Positions 35,623 through 45,293 are shown, numbered from the stretch's first letter. The stretch: DNA of 64,000 nucleotides from Falsiruegeria mediterranea M17 (GCF_900302455.1 NZ_ONZG01000010.1:62001-126000), one strand, 5' to 3'. Program-made: numbers and translations. The notes: generated from the letters alone by a model not told the origin.

Positions 35623-37512
35623 GTGGCCTATCAGGACGTATACGACAGCTGGAAACAGGACCCCGAGGCTTTTTGGCTTGAGGCTGCCAAGGGCATCGAT
35701 TGGGTCGAGGCCCCGACACAGGCGCTCAATGGCAGCAATGCTCCGCTCTATGAATGGTTCACCGATGCCAAGGTCAACACCTGCTGGAATGCAGTCGACC
35801 GCCATGTCGAGGCTGGGCGCGGAGAGCAGACCGCCATCATCTATGACAGCCCGATCACCCATACCAAGCGCGAGATTTCTTATGTCGAGCTGCGCAATCG
35901 GGTGGCTACCTTGGCAGGCGCGCTGCGCGCCAAGGGCATCGAAAAGGGTGACCGGGTCATCATCTACATGCCAATGATCCCCGAAGCGCTCGAGGCCATG
36001 CTTGCCTGTGCCCGCTTGGGTGCGGTGCATTCCGTGGTGTTTGGTGGCTTTGCCTCGAATGAACTGGCCGTACGCATCGACGACGCCAAACCCAAAGCGA
36101 TCATCGCCGCCTCTTGCGGGATGGAGCCGGGTCGCGTCGTTCATTACAAGCCGCTCCTAGACGGCGCCATCGACCTGTCAGAACACAAGCCCGACTTCTG
36201 CGTCATTTTCCAGCGCGAGCAGGAAGTTGCTCAACTGATCGAAGGGCGTGACTACAACTGGCACGGCTTCCAATACGGCGTGGAACCCGCCGAATGCGTC
36301 CCGGTCGAAGGCAATCACCCCGCCTATATTCTCTATACCTCTGGCACCACAGGTGCGCCCAAGGGTGTTCTACGCCCAACTGCCGGTCACCTGGTCGCGC
36401 TTAACTGGTCGATGAAGAACATCTATAACGTCGATCCGGGCGATGTCTTCTGGGCCGCCTCGGACGTGGGGTGGGTCGTGGGGCATTCCTACATCTGCTA
36501 TGGCCCGCTGATCCACGGCAACACCACCATCGTGTTCGAAGGCAAGCCTGTCGGAACCCCCGATGCGGGCACCTTCTGGCGGGTGATTTCCGAGCACAAG
36601 GTCAAAAGCTTCTTCACCGCCCCCACTGCCATTCGCGCCGTGAAACGCGAAGACCCCAAGGGCGAGATGATCGCGGATTACGACATCTCCTGCCTCAAGG
36701 CTCTGTATCTGGCGGGCGAACGTGCCGACCCGGACACCATCGTCTGGGCACAGGACGCGCTGAAGGTACCGGTCATCGATCACTGGTGGCAAACCGAAAC
36801 CGGTTGGACCATCGCGGGCAACCCGCTGGGGATCGAAGAACTGCCGACCAAGCTGGGCTCGCCCGCCAAGCCGATGCCTGGGTATGACGTACAGATCCTG
36901 GACGAAGGCGGCCACCCGATGAAAGCAGGCGAATTGGGCGCGATTGCCGTCAAGTTGCCCCTGCCCCCAGGCACCCTGCCGGGTCTGTGGAACGCCGAAG
37001 AGCGGTTCAAGAAGTCCTATCTGCAGCAGTTCCCCGGCTACTATGAAACCGGCGATGCAGGCATGATCGACGAGGACGGCTACCTCTACATCATGGCGCG
37101 CACTGATGACGTCATCAACGTTGCCGGCCACCGTTTGTCGACGGGCGGCATGGAAGAGGTCCTGGCGGGCCACCCCGATGTCGCCGAATGCGCAGTGATC
37201 GGCGTGACGGATCAGCTCAAGGGGCAGATGCCGGTTGGCTTCCTGTGCCTCAATGCTGGTGCGGGCCGCGATCATGGCGAAGTGGTGGCCGAAGTGGTCA
37301 AACTGGTGCGCGAGAAAATCGGACCGGTGGCGGCCTTCAAGCTGGCTGTGGTTGTGGACCGGCTGCCCAAGACCCGCTCGGGCAAGATCCTTCGCGGCAC
37401 GATGGTGTCGATTGCCGATGGCCAGGACTACAAAATGCCCGCCACCATCGACGACCCGGCGATCTTGGACGAGATCAAGACGGCGTTGCAAACCATTGGC
37501 TACGCCAGCTGA
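35623..37512 (+). CDS. prpE: Propionyl-CoA synthetase
   Basis: AMP-forming ligase activating propionate (and less well acetate) to the CoA ester. 629 residues. Seen: P-loop I-L-Y-T-S-G-T-T-G-A-P-K-G-V near 230-243, the PrpE-type V-I-D-H-W-W-Q-T-E-T-G-W near 385, Y-E-T-G-D-A-G, and the C-terminal catalytic lysine in K-T-R-S-G-K-I-L-R. Overall spacing and motifs match PrpE better than Acs. A GTG start follows GAGGAGG by five bases. The upstream TTTGCAAA repeats agree with propionate regulation. Confidence 0.92.
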   Translation: MAYQDVYDSWKQDPEAFWLEAAKGIDWVEAPTQALNGSNAPLYEWFTDAKVNTCWNAVDRHVEAGRGEQTAIIYDSPITHTKREISYVELRNRVATLAGALRAKGIEKGDRVIIYMPMIPEALEAMLACARLGAVHSVVFGGFASNELAVRIDDAKPKAIIAASCGMEPGRVVHYKPLLDGAIDLSEHKPDFCVIFQREQEVAQLIEGRDYNWHGFQYGVEPAECVPVEGNHPAYILYTSGTTGAPKGVLRPTAGHLVALNWSMKNIYNVDPGDVFWAASDVGWVVGHSYICYGPLIHGNTTIVFEGKPVGTPDAGTFWRVISEHKVKSFFTAPTAIRAVKREDPKGEMIADYDISCLKALYLAGERADPDTIVWAQDALKVPVIDHWWQTETGWTIAGNPLGIEELPTKLGSPAKPMPGYDVQILDEGGHPMKAGELGAIAVKLPLPPGTLPGLWNAEERFKKSYLQQFPGYYETGDAGMIDEDGYLYIMARTDDVINVAGHRLSTGGMEEVLAGHPDVAECAVIGVTDQLKGQMPVGFLCLNAGAGRDHGEVVAEVVKLVREKIGPVAAFKLAVVVDRLPKTRSGKILRGTMVSIADGQDYKMPATIDDPAILDEIKTALQTIGYAS

Positions 37513-37523
37513 CACACGTGACC

Positions 37524-37607
37524 GCGCCGGACCGGCAGGTCCGGCGCCCGGCCCAACGCTTCTGGGGGCGCATCTTTGATGCGTCCCCAAGGGGCGGGAG
37601 TTCCCCC
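37524..37607 (+). repeat. Dispersed two-hairpin element, copy E (second subfamily)
   Basis: Lies 12 bases after the prpE stop. Hairpin 1 is a perfect 10-bp stem with GGCA loop (37524-37547), then GGCCCAACGCTTCT, hairpin 2 an 11-bp stem with loop TTT (37564-37588), then AAGGGGCGGGAGTTCCC. It shares the GGCGCCCGGCCCAACG and GGGGCGGGAG blocks with the main family but has CTTCTG in place of GGAGGAGG. Remaining bases to 37720 hold the amidase promoter region. Confidence 0.7.
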
Positions 37608-37720
37608 GTCGCGACACCACATTTCCTGAACAGCAAACCTCCGAAAAATGACGCTGCGGCGTCCATGGTTTCGCTTGCCTTCTCCTGACCCGCGCCTAAC
37701 CTGCAAGCGGGAGATTTTTC

Positions 37721-39151
37721 ATGACCGATACCGATACCTGGCGCCTCAGCGCCTCTGAAACCGTTGCCCGCACCACCTCTGGAGACCTGACAGCCGAGGC
37801 CGCTGTGGACGCCGCCCTGACCCGCATGGGTGCGGTCAACCCGGACCTCAACGCCGTGGTGGTGTCCTGCGCCGACGATGCCCGGGCACGTGCGCTTGAT
37901 CTGGACAAGGCCCGCGCATCTGGCGCGCCCACCGGCCCGCTGCACGGTGTGCCCGTCACCATCAAGATCAACGTCGATCAGATCGGCTATGCCAGCAGCA
38001 ACGGTGTGCCCGCGCTCAAAGACTTGATCGCCCCCGACGACGCCCCCCTGGTGCGCCATCTGCAGGATGCCGGCGCCGTCATAATCGGTCGGACCAATAC
38101 GCCTGAATTCAGCTTTCGCGCCGACACCGACAACCCGCTACACGGACGCACCCATAACCCCTGGGGCAAACATGTCTCGCCCGGCGGCTCTTCGGGCGGG
38201 GCGGGCTCATCCGTAATGGCGGGCATCGGCGCACTGGCTCATGGCAATGACATTGGCGGCTCACTGCGCTTTCCCGCCGCCGCCAATGGAGCAGTCACTG
38301 TCAAACCCGGCCTGGGTCGCGTCCCCGCCTGGAACCCCAGCCAAACCGCCGAACGCGGCATGCTGGCGCAATCCATGTCTGTTCAGGGCTTGATATGCCG
38401 CACCGCCGATGACCTGCATCTGGCCATGCCCACGATGATCCGCCCCGACGCGCGCGACCCCTTCCACGCGCCCCTGCCTTGGCGCGGCGAGGCGCTCGAT
38501 GGACCAATCAAGGTGGGTTTCACCAAAGAAACCTACGAATTCGACCTGCACCCCGAGGTCTCTCGCGCCCTCGACATGGCCCGCGATGCGCTCACCGATG
38601 CAGGATTCCAGGTGGTCGAGGTCGAACCGCCCCATCTGCGCGATTGCGGCATGGACGGGTATCGCACCCTGATGGGCGAAGTGCTGGCCCTGATGGGACC
38701 CGACATAGACAAATACGGCTCACCCACCATCCGTGCGGTCTTTGACGAGTATTTCGAACAGTTCCCCCCCTATGAAGGGACTGACATTCTACGCATGATG
38801 GCCAAACGCAGCTTCTATGCACGCGAATGGTCGGTGTTCCTGGACAGCTACCCTTTGGTGCTCTGCCCCTTCCTGCCACAGCCCTTCTTTGCACCTGATC
38901 GTGACACCCAAGGTGCAGACGGTGTACAAGAGGTTCTGGGCTCTGCGCTCTGGTCCTATTCCATGAATTTTATGGGGCTGCCCGCCGCCTGCGTGCCAAC
39001 CCATGTGGCCGAGCTGCCGCAAGGGCCGCAGCCGATGAGCGTGCAGATCGTGGCCCGCCGCTGGCGCGAAGACCTGGCCGTCGACGCCAGCGCCGCCATC
39101 GAGGCCCGCCTGGGTCGCATGTGCGACCTGCTTTGGCAACGCATGGGCTGA
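37721..39151 (+). CDS. Amidase (amidase-signature family)
   Basis: 476 residues. The Ser-Ser-Lys triad is complete: Lys82 in V-T-I-K-I-N, cis-Ser157 in S-P-G-G-S-S-G-G, nucleophile Ser181 in G-N-D-I-G-G-S-L-R-F-P. Spacing between the two serines (24 residues) is standard. Hydrolyses an unknown amide or ester; it is not a GatA because gatB/gatC are absent. It precedes an acyl-CoA synthetase by 25 bases in the same direction, which suggests that a released acid is then activated to a CoA ester. Confidence 0.9.
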   Translation: MTDTDTWRLSASETVARTTSGDLTAEAAVDAALTRMGAVNPDLNAVVVSCADDARARALDLDKARASGAPTGPLHGVPVTIKINVDQIGYASSNGVPALKDLIAPDDAPLVRHLQDAGAVIIGRTNTPEFSFRADTDNPLHGRTHNPWGKHVSPGGSSGGAGSSVMAGIGALAHGNDIGGSLRFPAAANGAVTVKPGLGRVPAWNPSQTAERGMLAQSMSVQGLICRTADDLHLAMPTMIRPDARDPFHAPLPWRGEALDGPIKVGFTKETYEFDLHPEVSRALDMARDALTDAGFQVVEVEPPHLRDCGMDGYRTLMGEVLALMGPDIDKYGSPTIRAVFDEYFEQFPPYEGTDILRMMAKRSFYAREWSVFLDSYPLVLCPFLPQPFFAPDRDTQGADGVQEVLGSALWSYSMNFMGLPAACVPTHVAELPQGPQPMSVQIVARRWREDLAVDASAAIEARLGRMCDLLWQRMG

Positions 39152-39176
39152 GATCGGAAAAAAGGGAAGAAGAGAC

Positions 39177-40736
39177 ATGCAGATCACATCCGTGCTGCGC
39201 CGCGCCGTTCAGGTGAACCCAAAGGGCACCGCCACCGTTTTCAAGGACCGCTCGCAAAGCTGGTCGCAGTTGCTGGACCGGGTCCAGCGACTGGCGGGCG
39301 CCCTGCAAGAATTGGGTATGAAGCCCGGCGATCGGGTCGCGCTCTTGTCGCTGAACTCGGATCGCTTCATCGAATACTTCTTTGCCACCGTGTGGGGCGG
39401 TGGTGCAATGATGCCGATGAACATCCGTTGGGCTCCTGCCGAATGCGCCTATGCACTCAATGATGCCGGCGCTGAAATCCTGCTGGTCGACGACGCCTTT
39501 GCCGCCGCGGCCCCAGCCATTCAGGCGCAAGTTCCAGGTCTAAAGACGCTGATCTTCTGCGGTGACGGCGACACACCCGGAGGCATGGTGAACTATGAAG
39601 AGATCATAGCGTCTGCCGCCCCAGTCCCGGACGCAGATCGCAGCCACGATGATCTGGCGGGTATCTTCTATACCGGCGGCACGACAGGCTTTCCCAAGGG
39701 CGTGATGCTGTCGCAGGCCAATTTTTACGTCAGCGGCATCTCAAACGCGCAAGAGCTCAAGGTGGTGGATGGCACGATCTATCTGCACGCCGCACCGATG
39801 TTCCACATCGCCGACCTTCTGTGGTTCATGGCCATCACCTTTGTCGCGGGCACTCATGTTGTGATCCCGATGTTCACGCCCGAGGCCACGCTCGAGGCCA
39901 TCGAGCAGCACAAACCGACCCACACCCTGCTGGTGCCTGTGATGCTACAGATGATGCTGGCCTCGCCCAATCTCGCCGACACCGACATCTCATCGCTGGA
40001 ACTCATCGGATACGGCGCCTCGCCCATAACCGAGGCCACGCTTGCCGATGCCTTCAAGGCCTTTCCCAAGGCTGCGTTCATGCAGGCCTTTGGCCAGACC
40101 GAGCTCAGCCCCGTCGCCACGGTTCTGGACAGCAAGTACCATACGCTGGACGGGCCTCATGCGGGCAAACTGCGCTCGGCAGGGCGCGCGACTCGGGTCT
40201 GCGAGATCAAGATTGTTGGCGAGGATGGGCAAACACTACCGACCGGAGAGATTGGCGAGATCGCAGTCAAAGGCCCGATCACCATGCTGGGCTATTGGAA
40301 CAAGCCCGATGTGACAGACGAGACCATCCGAGACGGCTGGGTCATGACCGGGGATGCCGGTTATATGGACGAAGAAGGGTTCGTCTTTCTGATGGACCGG
40401 GTGAAAGACATGATCGTCTCGGGCGGCGAGAACGTTTATTCGGCCGAGGTAGAGAACGCCCTCGCCCAACACGCTGCCGTGGTCACCAGTGCGGTTATCG
40501 GCGTGCCGTCCGAGCAATGGGGCGAAAGCGTGCATGCCATCGTGATACTGCACCCCGAGGCCCAGGCAACCGCCGAAGAGTTGATGGCGCATTGCCATGA
40601 GTTGATCGCAGGCTACAAATGTCCGCGCAGCATTGATTTCCGGACCGAGCCTTTTCCGCTATCTGGGGCCAACAAGGTGCTGAAAACCGAGTTGCGCAAA
40701 CCCTATTGGGAAGGTCGAGATCGGCAGATCTCCTGA
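39177..40736 (+). CDS. AMP-forming acyl-CoA synthetase (class I adenylate-forming)
   Basis: 519 residues. Motifs: G-I-F-Y-T-G-G-T-T-G-F-P-K-G-V (about 160-174), Y-G-A-S-P-I near 280, M-T-G-D-A-G-Y near 385, and the lysine-containing G-A-N-K-V-L-K-T-E-L near the end. This is the long/medium-chain or aromatic acid ligase class; substrate cannot be assigned. AAGGGAAG precedes the ATG. Probably in one operon with the amidase upstream. Confidence 0.88.
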   Translation: MQITSVLRRAVQVNPKGTATVFKDRSQSWSQLLDRVQRLAGALQELGMKPGDRVALLSLNSDRFIEYFFATVWGGGAMMPMNIRWAPAECAYALNDAGAEILLVDDAFAAAAPAIQAQVPGLKTLIFCGDGDTPGGMVNYEEIIASAAPVPDADRSHDDLAGIFYTGGTTGFPKGVMLSQANFYVSGISNAQELKVVDGTIYLHAAPMFHIADLLWFMAITFVAGTHVVIPMFTPEATLEAIEQHKPTHTLLVPVMLQMMLASPNLADTDISSLELIGYGASPITEATLADAFKAFPKAAFMQAFGQTELSPVATVLDSKYHTLDGPHAGKLRSAGRATRVCEIKIVGEDGQTLPTGEIGEIAVKGPITMLGYWNKPDVTDETIRDGWVMTGDAGYMDEEGFVFLMDRVKDMIVSGGENVYSAEVENALAQHAAVVTSAVIGVPSEQWGESVHAIVILHPEAQATAEELMAHCHELIAGYKCPRSIDFRTEPFPLSGANKVLKTELRKPYWEGRDRQIS

Positions 40737-40752
40737 GGTTGGTCGTGAGGAT

Positions 40753-40820
40753 CACGCGCCGACGCGCCCGGCCCAACGGGAGGAGGTGTCCCGCGAGGAG
40801 CATCGACGACGGGCGGGAGC
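40753..40820 (+). repeat. Dispersed two-hairpin element, copy D
   Basis: Starts 17 bases after the acyl-CoA synthetase stop. Hairpin 1 is short (GCGC-CGAC-GCGC near 40757-40768); the constant block GGCCCAACGGGAGGAGG follows; hairpin 2 is GTGTCCC-GCGA-GGAGCAT (40786-40803, one mismatch, one wobble); then GACGGGCGGGAGC ends at 40820. The rest of the 436-bp gap (40821-41172) is AT-richer than average; I see no convincing gene, hairpin or operator in it. Confidence 0.8.
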
Positions 40821-41172
40821 ATTTCGCCCTTTCCGCCAGATCCGGCCATCATATGAAAAACGAAAGCAATTGCTCAGACGGACTTCAACAAATTGCCCTG
40901 TCACCGACAGCGGCAACAGGGCCGATGGTGCTGAAACACTCAGTCAGGCCACTTTACGTGCGAGCGCGAACCCAATCGCGCCCGCGTTTGCGTACCAATG
41001 CAAACTCTTGAGAAACACGACACGAACAAACCACTCACAACTTGTCGTGCATCGCTACACCCAACCTGAAATCAGGTTACTCGAGACATACTCTTGTAAC
41101 TGTGAGTTTGTTCACAGAAACACGAATTTTCTCCTAACACGCATGACTGAATTTAGAGGACCAAGGCCCAGG

Positions 41173-41934
41173 TCAGGTAAATTGTTCCGAAATCAGCCGC
41201 TCTTCCAACCCGTGGCCCGGATCAAATAGAATGCGGTGTCTGATCGAGGGTTCGGACCGGATTTCGACCCAGTCTATATCGTTGATCGAGATCGAATCTG
41301 CATCTGCCATGACCGGGCGCTTGCTCGGGTCCACGACATCAAAACGTACCTTGGCGGTCTTGGGCAGCAGCGCGCCGCGCCAGCGACGCGGGCGAAAGGC
41401 GGCAATTGCCGTCAGCGCCAGAACGTCAGACCCGATCGGCAGAATAGGGCCGTGCGCGGAATAATTGTAGGCCGTCGATCCCGCCGGGGTTGCCACCAGT
41501 GCCCCGTCACAGACAAGCTCGGCCAGACGCACCCGGTCGTCGACGGAAATCTTGAGCCGCGCGGCCTGAGGACCGGCCCGCAACAACGAGACTTCGTTGA
41601 TGGCCAGCGCCTCATGCATCTGCCCGGCCTGATCCATCGCGCGCATCGACAGCGGATTGATGATCTCAAGCTCGGCCTCATCCAGCCGCTCCAGCAGATC
41701 GGCCTCGTTGTATTCATTCATTAGAAACCCGATGGTGCCGCGGTTCATGCCATAGACCGGAGCTGGCAGATGCTGTGTGTTGTGCAGCGTGCGCAGCATG
41801 TGCCCGTCCCCGCCCAAGGCGACAACAACGTCAGCATCCCGTGGTGCTGCATTGCCGTATCGGCCAATCAAAGCAGCCCGGGCGGTTTGCGCCACCGGAG
41901 CGTCGCTGGCCAGAAAGGCGATTCTCTTGGTCAT
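41173..41934 (-). CDS. nadK: NAD kinase
   Basis: Phosphorylates NAD to NADP with ATP. 253 residues, typical of alphaproteobacteria. Seen: V-A-L-G-G-D-G-H-M-L (the GGDG active-site motif, about 39-48), N-E-V-S-L-L-R, and T-P-A-G-S-T-A-Y-N-Y near 150-160. ATG 41934 fits the family start M-T-K-R-I-A-F-L; a 29-residue longer frame is not supported. Divergent from glyA with a 170-bp spacer. Confidence 0.94.
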   Translation of the reverse strand: MTKRIAFLASDAPVAQTARAALIGRYGNAAPRDADVVVALGGDGHMLRTLHNTQHLPAPVYGMNRGTIGFLMNEYNEADLLERLDEAELEIINPLSMRAMDQAGQMHEALAINEVSLLRAGPQAARLKISVDDRVRLAELVCDGALVATPAGSTAYNYSAHGPILPIGSDVLALTAIAAFRPRRWRGALLPKTAKVRFDVVDPSKRPVMADADSISINDIDWVEIRSEPSIRHRILFDPGHGLEERLISEQFT

Positions 41935-42104
41935 GTTATCGGGTTTCCGGTGTTGCGCATTTTGTTCCGAAACAATCATACCTTTCCCCCAGAGACCAGC
42001 CTTGACGCCGCAGTTGGCCAATTCGTCGCTTTACGGCCTTTCTTGCTCCCATGGTTTCCGATAGGAAATCCGCCAACAGACACCCCCAGCTGATTGGAGC
42101 CACA

Positions 42105-43400
42105 ATGACTGCTGAAATTCGTGACCCCGGGTTCTTCACTGAATCGCTCGCCACACGCGACCCCGAACTCTTTGGTTCGATCACGTCCGAGCTGGGTCGC
42201 CAGCGCGACGAGATCGAGCTGATCGCGTCGGAGAACATCGTCTCTGCTGCCGTGATGGAGGCGCAAGGCTCGGTTCTGACCAACAAATACGCCGAAGGCT
42301 ATCCGGGCCGTCGCTACTATGGCGGCTGCCAATATGTGGATGTGGCCGAAAATCTGGCCATCGACCGCGCTAAAGAGCTGTTTGGCTGCGGCTTTGCCAA
42401 CGTTCAGCCGAATTCGGGCAGCCAGGCCAACCAGGGTGTGTTTCAGGCGCTGATCAAGCCCGGCGACACCATCCTGGGCATGGACCTGTCGGCCGGTGGC
42501 CACCTGACCCACGGTGCCAAGCCGAACCAGTCGGGCAAATGGTTCAACGCCGTGCATTATGGCGTGCGCAAGCAGGACAACCTGATCGATTATGAGCAGA
42601 TCCAGGAACTGGCCAACGAGCACAAGCCCGCGCTGATCATCGCCGGTGGCTCGGCCATCCCGCGTCAGATCGATTTCGCCAAATTCCGCGAAATTGCCGA
42701 CAGCGTTGGTGCCTACCTGCTGGTCGACATGGCCCACATCGCGGGTCTGGTTGCGGCTGGCGAGCACCCCTCGCCCTTCCCGCACGCCCATGTTGCGACC
42801 ACCACAACGCACAAGACCTTGCGCGGTCCGCGCGGCGGCATGATCCTGACCAATGACGAGGCGATCGCCAAGAAAGTGAACTCGGCGATCTTCCCCGGAA
42901 TCCAGGGCGGTCCGCTGATGCACGTGATCGCAGGCAAGGCCGCCGCCTTTGGCGAGGCTCTGCGTCCCGAATTCAAGACCTATCAGAAGCAGGTGCGTGC
43001 AAACGCGGTGGCCTTGGCCGACCAACTGGTCAAAGGTGGTCTGGACATCGTCACCGGCGGCACCGACACCCATGTTCTGCTGGTGGACCTGCGTCCCAAG
43101 AAAGTGACCGGCAACATCGTGGATGCGGCCCTGGGTCGTGCGCATATCACCACCAACAAGAACGGCATCCCGTTTGACCCGGAAAAGCCCACCGTAACCT
43201 CGGGCATCCGTCTGGGCACCCCTGCGGGCACCACCCGCGGCTTTGGTGAGGCCGAGTTCCGCGAGATTGCCGACCTGATCATCGAAGTGGTCGACGGTCT
43301 GGCAGCCAACGGCGCAGACGCCAATGGCGACGTGGAAGCGTCGGTACGCGGAAAAGTGGCAGCACTCTGCGCCCGTTTCCCGCTGTACCCGAACCTCTGA
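42105..43400 (+). CDS. glyA: Serine hydroxymethyltransferase
   Basis: PLP enzyme interconverting serine and glycine with tetrahydrofolate, the main source of one-carbon units and partner of MetF later in the window. 431 residues. The PLP lysine is Lys237 in [22 protein letters not shown] and the substrate-binding [13 protein letters not shown] are present. A TTGGAG site lies seven bases before ATG 42105; 18 extra upstream codons are rejected. No riboswitch-like fold was recognised in the leader. Confidence 0.97.
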   Translation: MTAEIRDPGFFTESLATRDPELFGSITSELGRQRDEIELIASENIVSAAVMEAQGSVLTNKYAEGYPGRRYYGGCQYVDVAENLAIDRAKELFGCGFANVQPNSGSQANQGVFQALIKPGDTILGMDLSAGGHLTHGAKPNQSGKWFNAVHYGVRKQDNLIDYEQIQELANEHKPALIIAGGSAIPRQIDFAKFREIADSVGAYLLVDMAHIAGLVAAGEHPSPFPHAHVATTTTHKTLRGPRGGMILTNDEAIAKKVNSAIFPGIQGGPLMHVIAGKAAAFGEALRPEFKTYQKQVRANAVALADQLVKGGLDIVTGGTDTHVLLVDLRPKKVTGNIVDAALGRAHITTNKNGIPFDPEKPTVTSGIRLGTPAGTTRGFGEAEFREIADLIIEVVDGLAANGADANGDVEASVRGKVAALCARFPLYPNL

Positions 43401-43423
43401 TCCTTTACGATCATGACATGAAG

Positions 43424-43450
43424 ACGGCGCCCCAATCGGGCGCCGTTTTT
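43424..43450 (+). terminator. Rho-independent terminator of glyA
   Basis: Perfect 9-bp stem ACGGCGCCC / GGGCGCCGT (43424-43446), 5-base loop, with a T tract to 43450, 23 bases after the glyA stop. Confidence 0.92.
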
Positions 43451-43462
43451 CGTTTCCGGGTG

Positions 43463-43540
43463 TGCTCCCGCCCCTTGTGCCTGCATCAAAGATGCCCGCA
43501 AAAGCGTTGGGCCGCGCGCCGGGCCTGCAGCCCGGCGCGC
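43463..43540 (-). repeat. Dispersed two-hairpin element, copy F (second subfamily)
   Basis: Directly after the glyA terminator and before the end of the convergent YiaAB gene. On the plus (C-rich) strand it runs GCTCCCGCCCC, an inner hairpin GCATC-AAA-GATGC with outer TGC/GCA pairing, GCGTTGGGCC, then a perfect 11-bp hairpin 1 with loop CTGCA (43514-43540). Same subfamily as copy E; the C-rich strand is sense to glyA. Confidence 0.7.
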
Positions 43541-43552
43541 CACCGACCGGAA

Positions 43553-43837
43553 TCAGATGTCGGATTTGCTGTCCAGGATCGCCTCTTCCAGCATCTTTTC
43601 GTTGCGCGCTTCTTCGATGCGGCGAATGCGGTCTTCGGACGAGCGGTGATCAAAGCGGTACTTCACCACGTTGATCAGGCTGATCGTCAGCAGCAGGATG
43701 CCCATACCCCAGTACCCTTTGGTGGCCAGCGGCACTTCGGTCGAAAGCCACAGTGATACACCCAGCAGGCCATAGGCCAGCAACACGCCCGCACCGTTCA
43801 GCATCAAAATCAGTGCATTGTCATTACGATCAGTCAT
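43553..43837 (-). CDS. YiaA/YiaB-family inner membrane protein
   Basis: 94 residues with two transmembrane helices (about 8-30 and 38-60) and a charged cytoplasmic tail. The Y-G-L-L-G-V-S-L-W ... A-T-K-G-Y-W-G-M-G-I-L-L-L ... V-K-Y-R-F-D-H arrangement matches the two-helix YiaAB domain (KGYY...K..RD). It follows pspA by 70 bases on the same strand and probably belongs to the same TetR-controlled unit. Function unknown; membrane-stress association is inferred from the neighbours. Confidence 0.72.
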   Translation of the reverse strand: MTDRNDNALILMLNGAGVLLAYGLLGVSLWLSTEVPLATKGYWGMGILLLTISLINVVKYRFDHRSSEDRIRRIEEARNEKMLEEAILDSKSDI

Positions 43838-43907
43838 GGAACTTGTACTCCGGTTTTCCAAATGAGTTGAGAATTAGCCATCTGTTCTGGCGAGATTAGG
43901 TTGGGTT

Positions 43908-44579
43908 TCAGTCTTTCAAACGACCAAGAACATCAGCAGCGGTCGAGCGGGTCTTGTCACCAAATCCGGCCTCTTCCATCCGGGCAGCAATGTTGGTGTG
44001 ATCCAATCCCTGGTCGATCTCGGCCAGGATCTGACCTTGCTCAAAGGGGTCCTGAGCCTGCAGAACACCCGCGATCAGTTCTTGCGCTTCATCCATCGGG
44101 CTGTCCCCGCCCAGATGACGGTTCAGGCGCTTCTGCATTCCCTGCTCGCGGCGCACGGCCCGGGCCGACAGCGCCCCTTGCTTGAGGTCGATCAGGCGGC
44201 GGTTTGCGGTCTCGATCGATTGGCGCAGCTGAAGGATGCGCATGTCGAGGCGATCGACCGTCTGCTGGCGCATCATGCTTTCATTTTCCAGATCCGCCAC
44301 CGCCTGGGCGGCGCTTTGCGCCAGATCCTCGCGCCCTGCATTCAGCGCCTCTTTGGCGCGGGAGAGCAAATCGTCGACCCGATCTTTCAGACCATCCAAC
44401 TGGCGCTGCTCGGCACGCTGCTGCTGGATAAGACTGGCGAGTGACAGTTTGGCCGCCTTGAGGCTTTGTGCCGCGTCGCGGATCTTCTGATCAATCAATT
44501 CGATCGAATATTCATCACGCAGCCTTTCCTCGGCCCGCGCATTCGCACCAACAACCAATGTCTTCAAAGTTCTGAACAT
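43908..44579 (-). CDS. pspA: PspA/IM30 family membrane-stress protein
   Basis: ESCRT-III-like coiled-coil protein that binds the inner membrane and protects it when leaky. 223 residues, almost all helix: helix 1 M-F-R-T-L-K-T-L-V-V-G-A-N-A amphipathic, then long coiled coils (about 25-150). No sigma-54 PspF activator or PspBC is adjacent; instead a TetR gene lies upstream and two or three TGAAC-N3-GTTCA palindromes occupy the promoter. Start ATG 44579 fits the family; a longer frame runs through the operators. Confidence 0.88.
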   Translation of the reverse strand: MFRTLKTLVVGANARAEERLRDEYSIELIDQKIRDAAQSLKAAKLSLASLIQQQRAEQRQLDGLKDRVDDLLSRAKEALNAGREDLAQSAAQAVADLENESMMRQQTVDRLDMRILQLRQSIETANRRLIDLKQGALSARAVRREQGMQKRLNRHLGGDSPMDEAQELIAGVLQAQDPFEQGQILAEIDQGLDHTNIAARMEEAGFGDKTRSTAADVLGRLKD

Positions 44580-44597
44580 TTCGCATCCTCCAAATCG

Positions 44598-44668
44598 TGA
44601 ACAACGTTCAAAAACTAGAGGTAGCAATTTCCTGAACGTCGTTCAAGAACTTTTTTGAACGACGTTCA
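44598..44668. promoter_or_regulatory. Three palindromic operators TGAAC-N3-GTTCA upstream of pspA
   Basis: TGAACAACGTTCA (44598-44610), TGAACGTCGTTCA (44633-44645) and TGAACGACGTTCA (44656-44668) lie between the tetR stop and the pspA start. Centres of the last two are 23 bases apart, about two helical turns. A fourth copy precedes the TetR gene. Identical arms and varied centres are what a TetR dimer site would give. Confidence 0.85.
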
Positions 44669-44673
44669 GGAAA

Positions 44674-45264
44674 CTATTCGTTTCCAATTCGGCGCAAGAC
44701 TGCGGCGATCATCTGCTCGATCTGTTCCGGGGGCACGCCCGAGATACGATTTTGCAGGCCCAGCAAGACGATCCCATGCACCGACGAGAACATCGCGCGG
44801 GTCATCAGGGACAGTTCTTGTTCGGTCATTTCGGGAAAAAGCTCGGACAAGGGACGCGAGATATTGCTGAACAGATCCGCCAGGGCAGCGCGATACCAAG
44901 CGGGCACTGGGCCATCTTCGGACATGTCCAGATCAAACAGCGCACGCCACAGGTTGGTGTGGTCCACTGCAAAACCCAGATAAGCGTGGCTCATCAGAAT
45001 CAGGCGATCCACCGGCGGCTCGATCCCATCGAACGAGCTGCGCACTGTTTCCCCCAATGCCTGAAAGGTCAGTCCGTTCACCGCCATGACGATGTCATTG
45101 AGATCCTCAAAAGCGTTGTAGATGGCACCAACAGCGCAGCCTGCATCCTTAGCCAGATCACGCGCCCGCAGAGCCGCCATGCCATCACTTTCGATCCGTA
45201 CCTTGGCCGAGTGGACGAGCTTTTCCCGCAACGCCGCCTTGCGCTGTTCCGATTTGGTCGACAT
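44674..45264 (-). CDS. TetR/AcrR family regulator of the psp-like cluster
   Basis: 196 residues. N-terminal HTH (about 10-55: [16 protein letters not shown]), then a helical ligand domain of the TetR C-terminal WHG type (W-R-A-L-F-D-L-D). Immediately upstream of pspA-yiaAB on the same strand. One TGAAC-N3-GTTCA palindrome overlaps its own promoter and three precede pspA, so it most likely represses both itself and pspA. Inducer unknown. Confidence 0.9.
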   Translation of the reverse strand: MSTKSEQRKAALREKLVHSAKVRIESDGMAALRARDLAKDAGCAVGAIYNAFEDLNDIVMAVNGLTFQALGETVRSSFDGIEPPVDRLILMSHAYLGFAVDHTNLWRALFDLDMSEDGPVPAWYRAALADLFSNISRPLSELFPEMTEQELSLMTRAMFSSVHGIVLLGLQNRISGVPPEQIEQMIAAVLRRIGNE

Positions 45265-45280
45265 GGGCACCCCTGTTTCG

Positions 45281-45293
45281 TGAACCACGTTCA
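45281..45293. promoter_or_regulatory. Autoregulatory palindrome TGAAC-CAC-GTTCA upstream of the TetR gene
   Basis: Fourth copy of the pspA-type palindrome, ending 17 bases before the tetR start codon on the minus strand, hence within or next to the promoter and ribosome-binding region. Confidence 0.8.

Noticed and set aside
35623-37512. First reading as acetyl-CoA synthetase (acs)
   Set aside because: The V-I-D-x-W-W-Q-T-E-T-G-W context, length and N-terminus match PrpE better; acetate may still be a minor substrate.
40786-41229. 147-codon frame in the gap between the acyl-CoA synthetase and nadK genes
   Set aside because: It starts inside the dispersed element and ends inside nadK on the opposite strand, with no recognisable domain or hydrophobic pattern.
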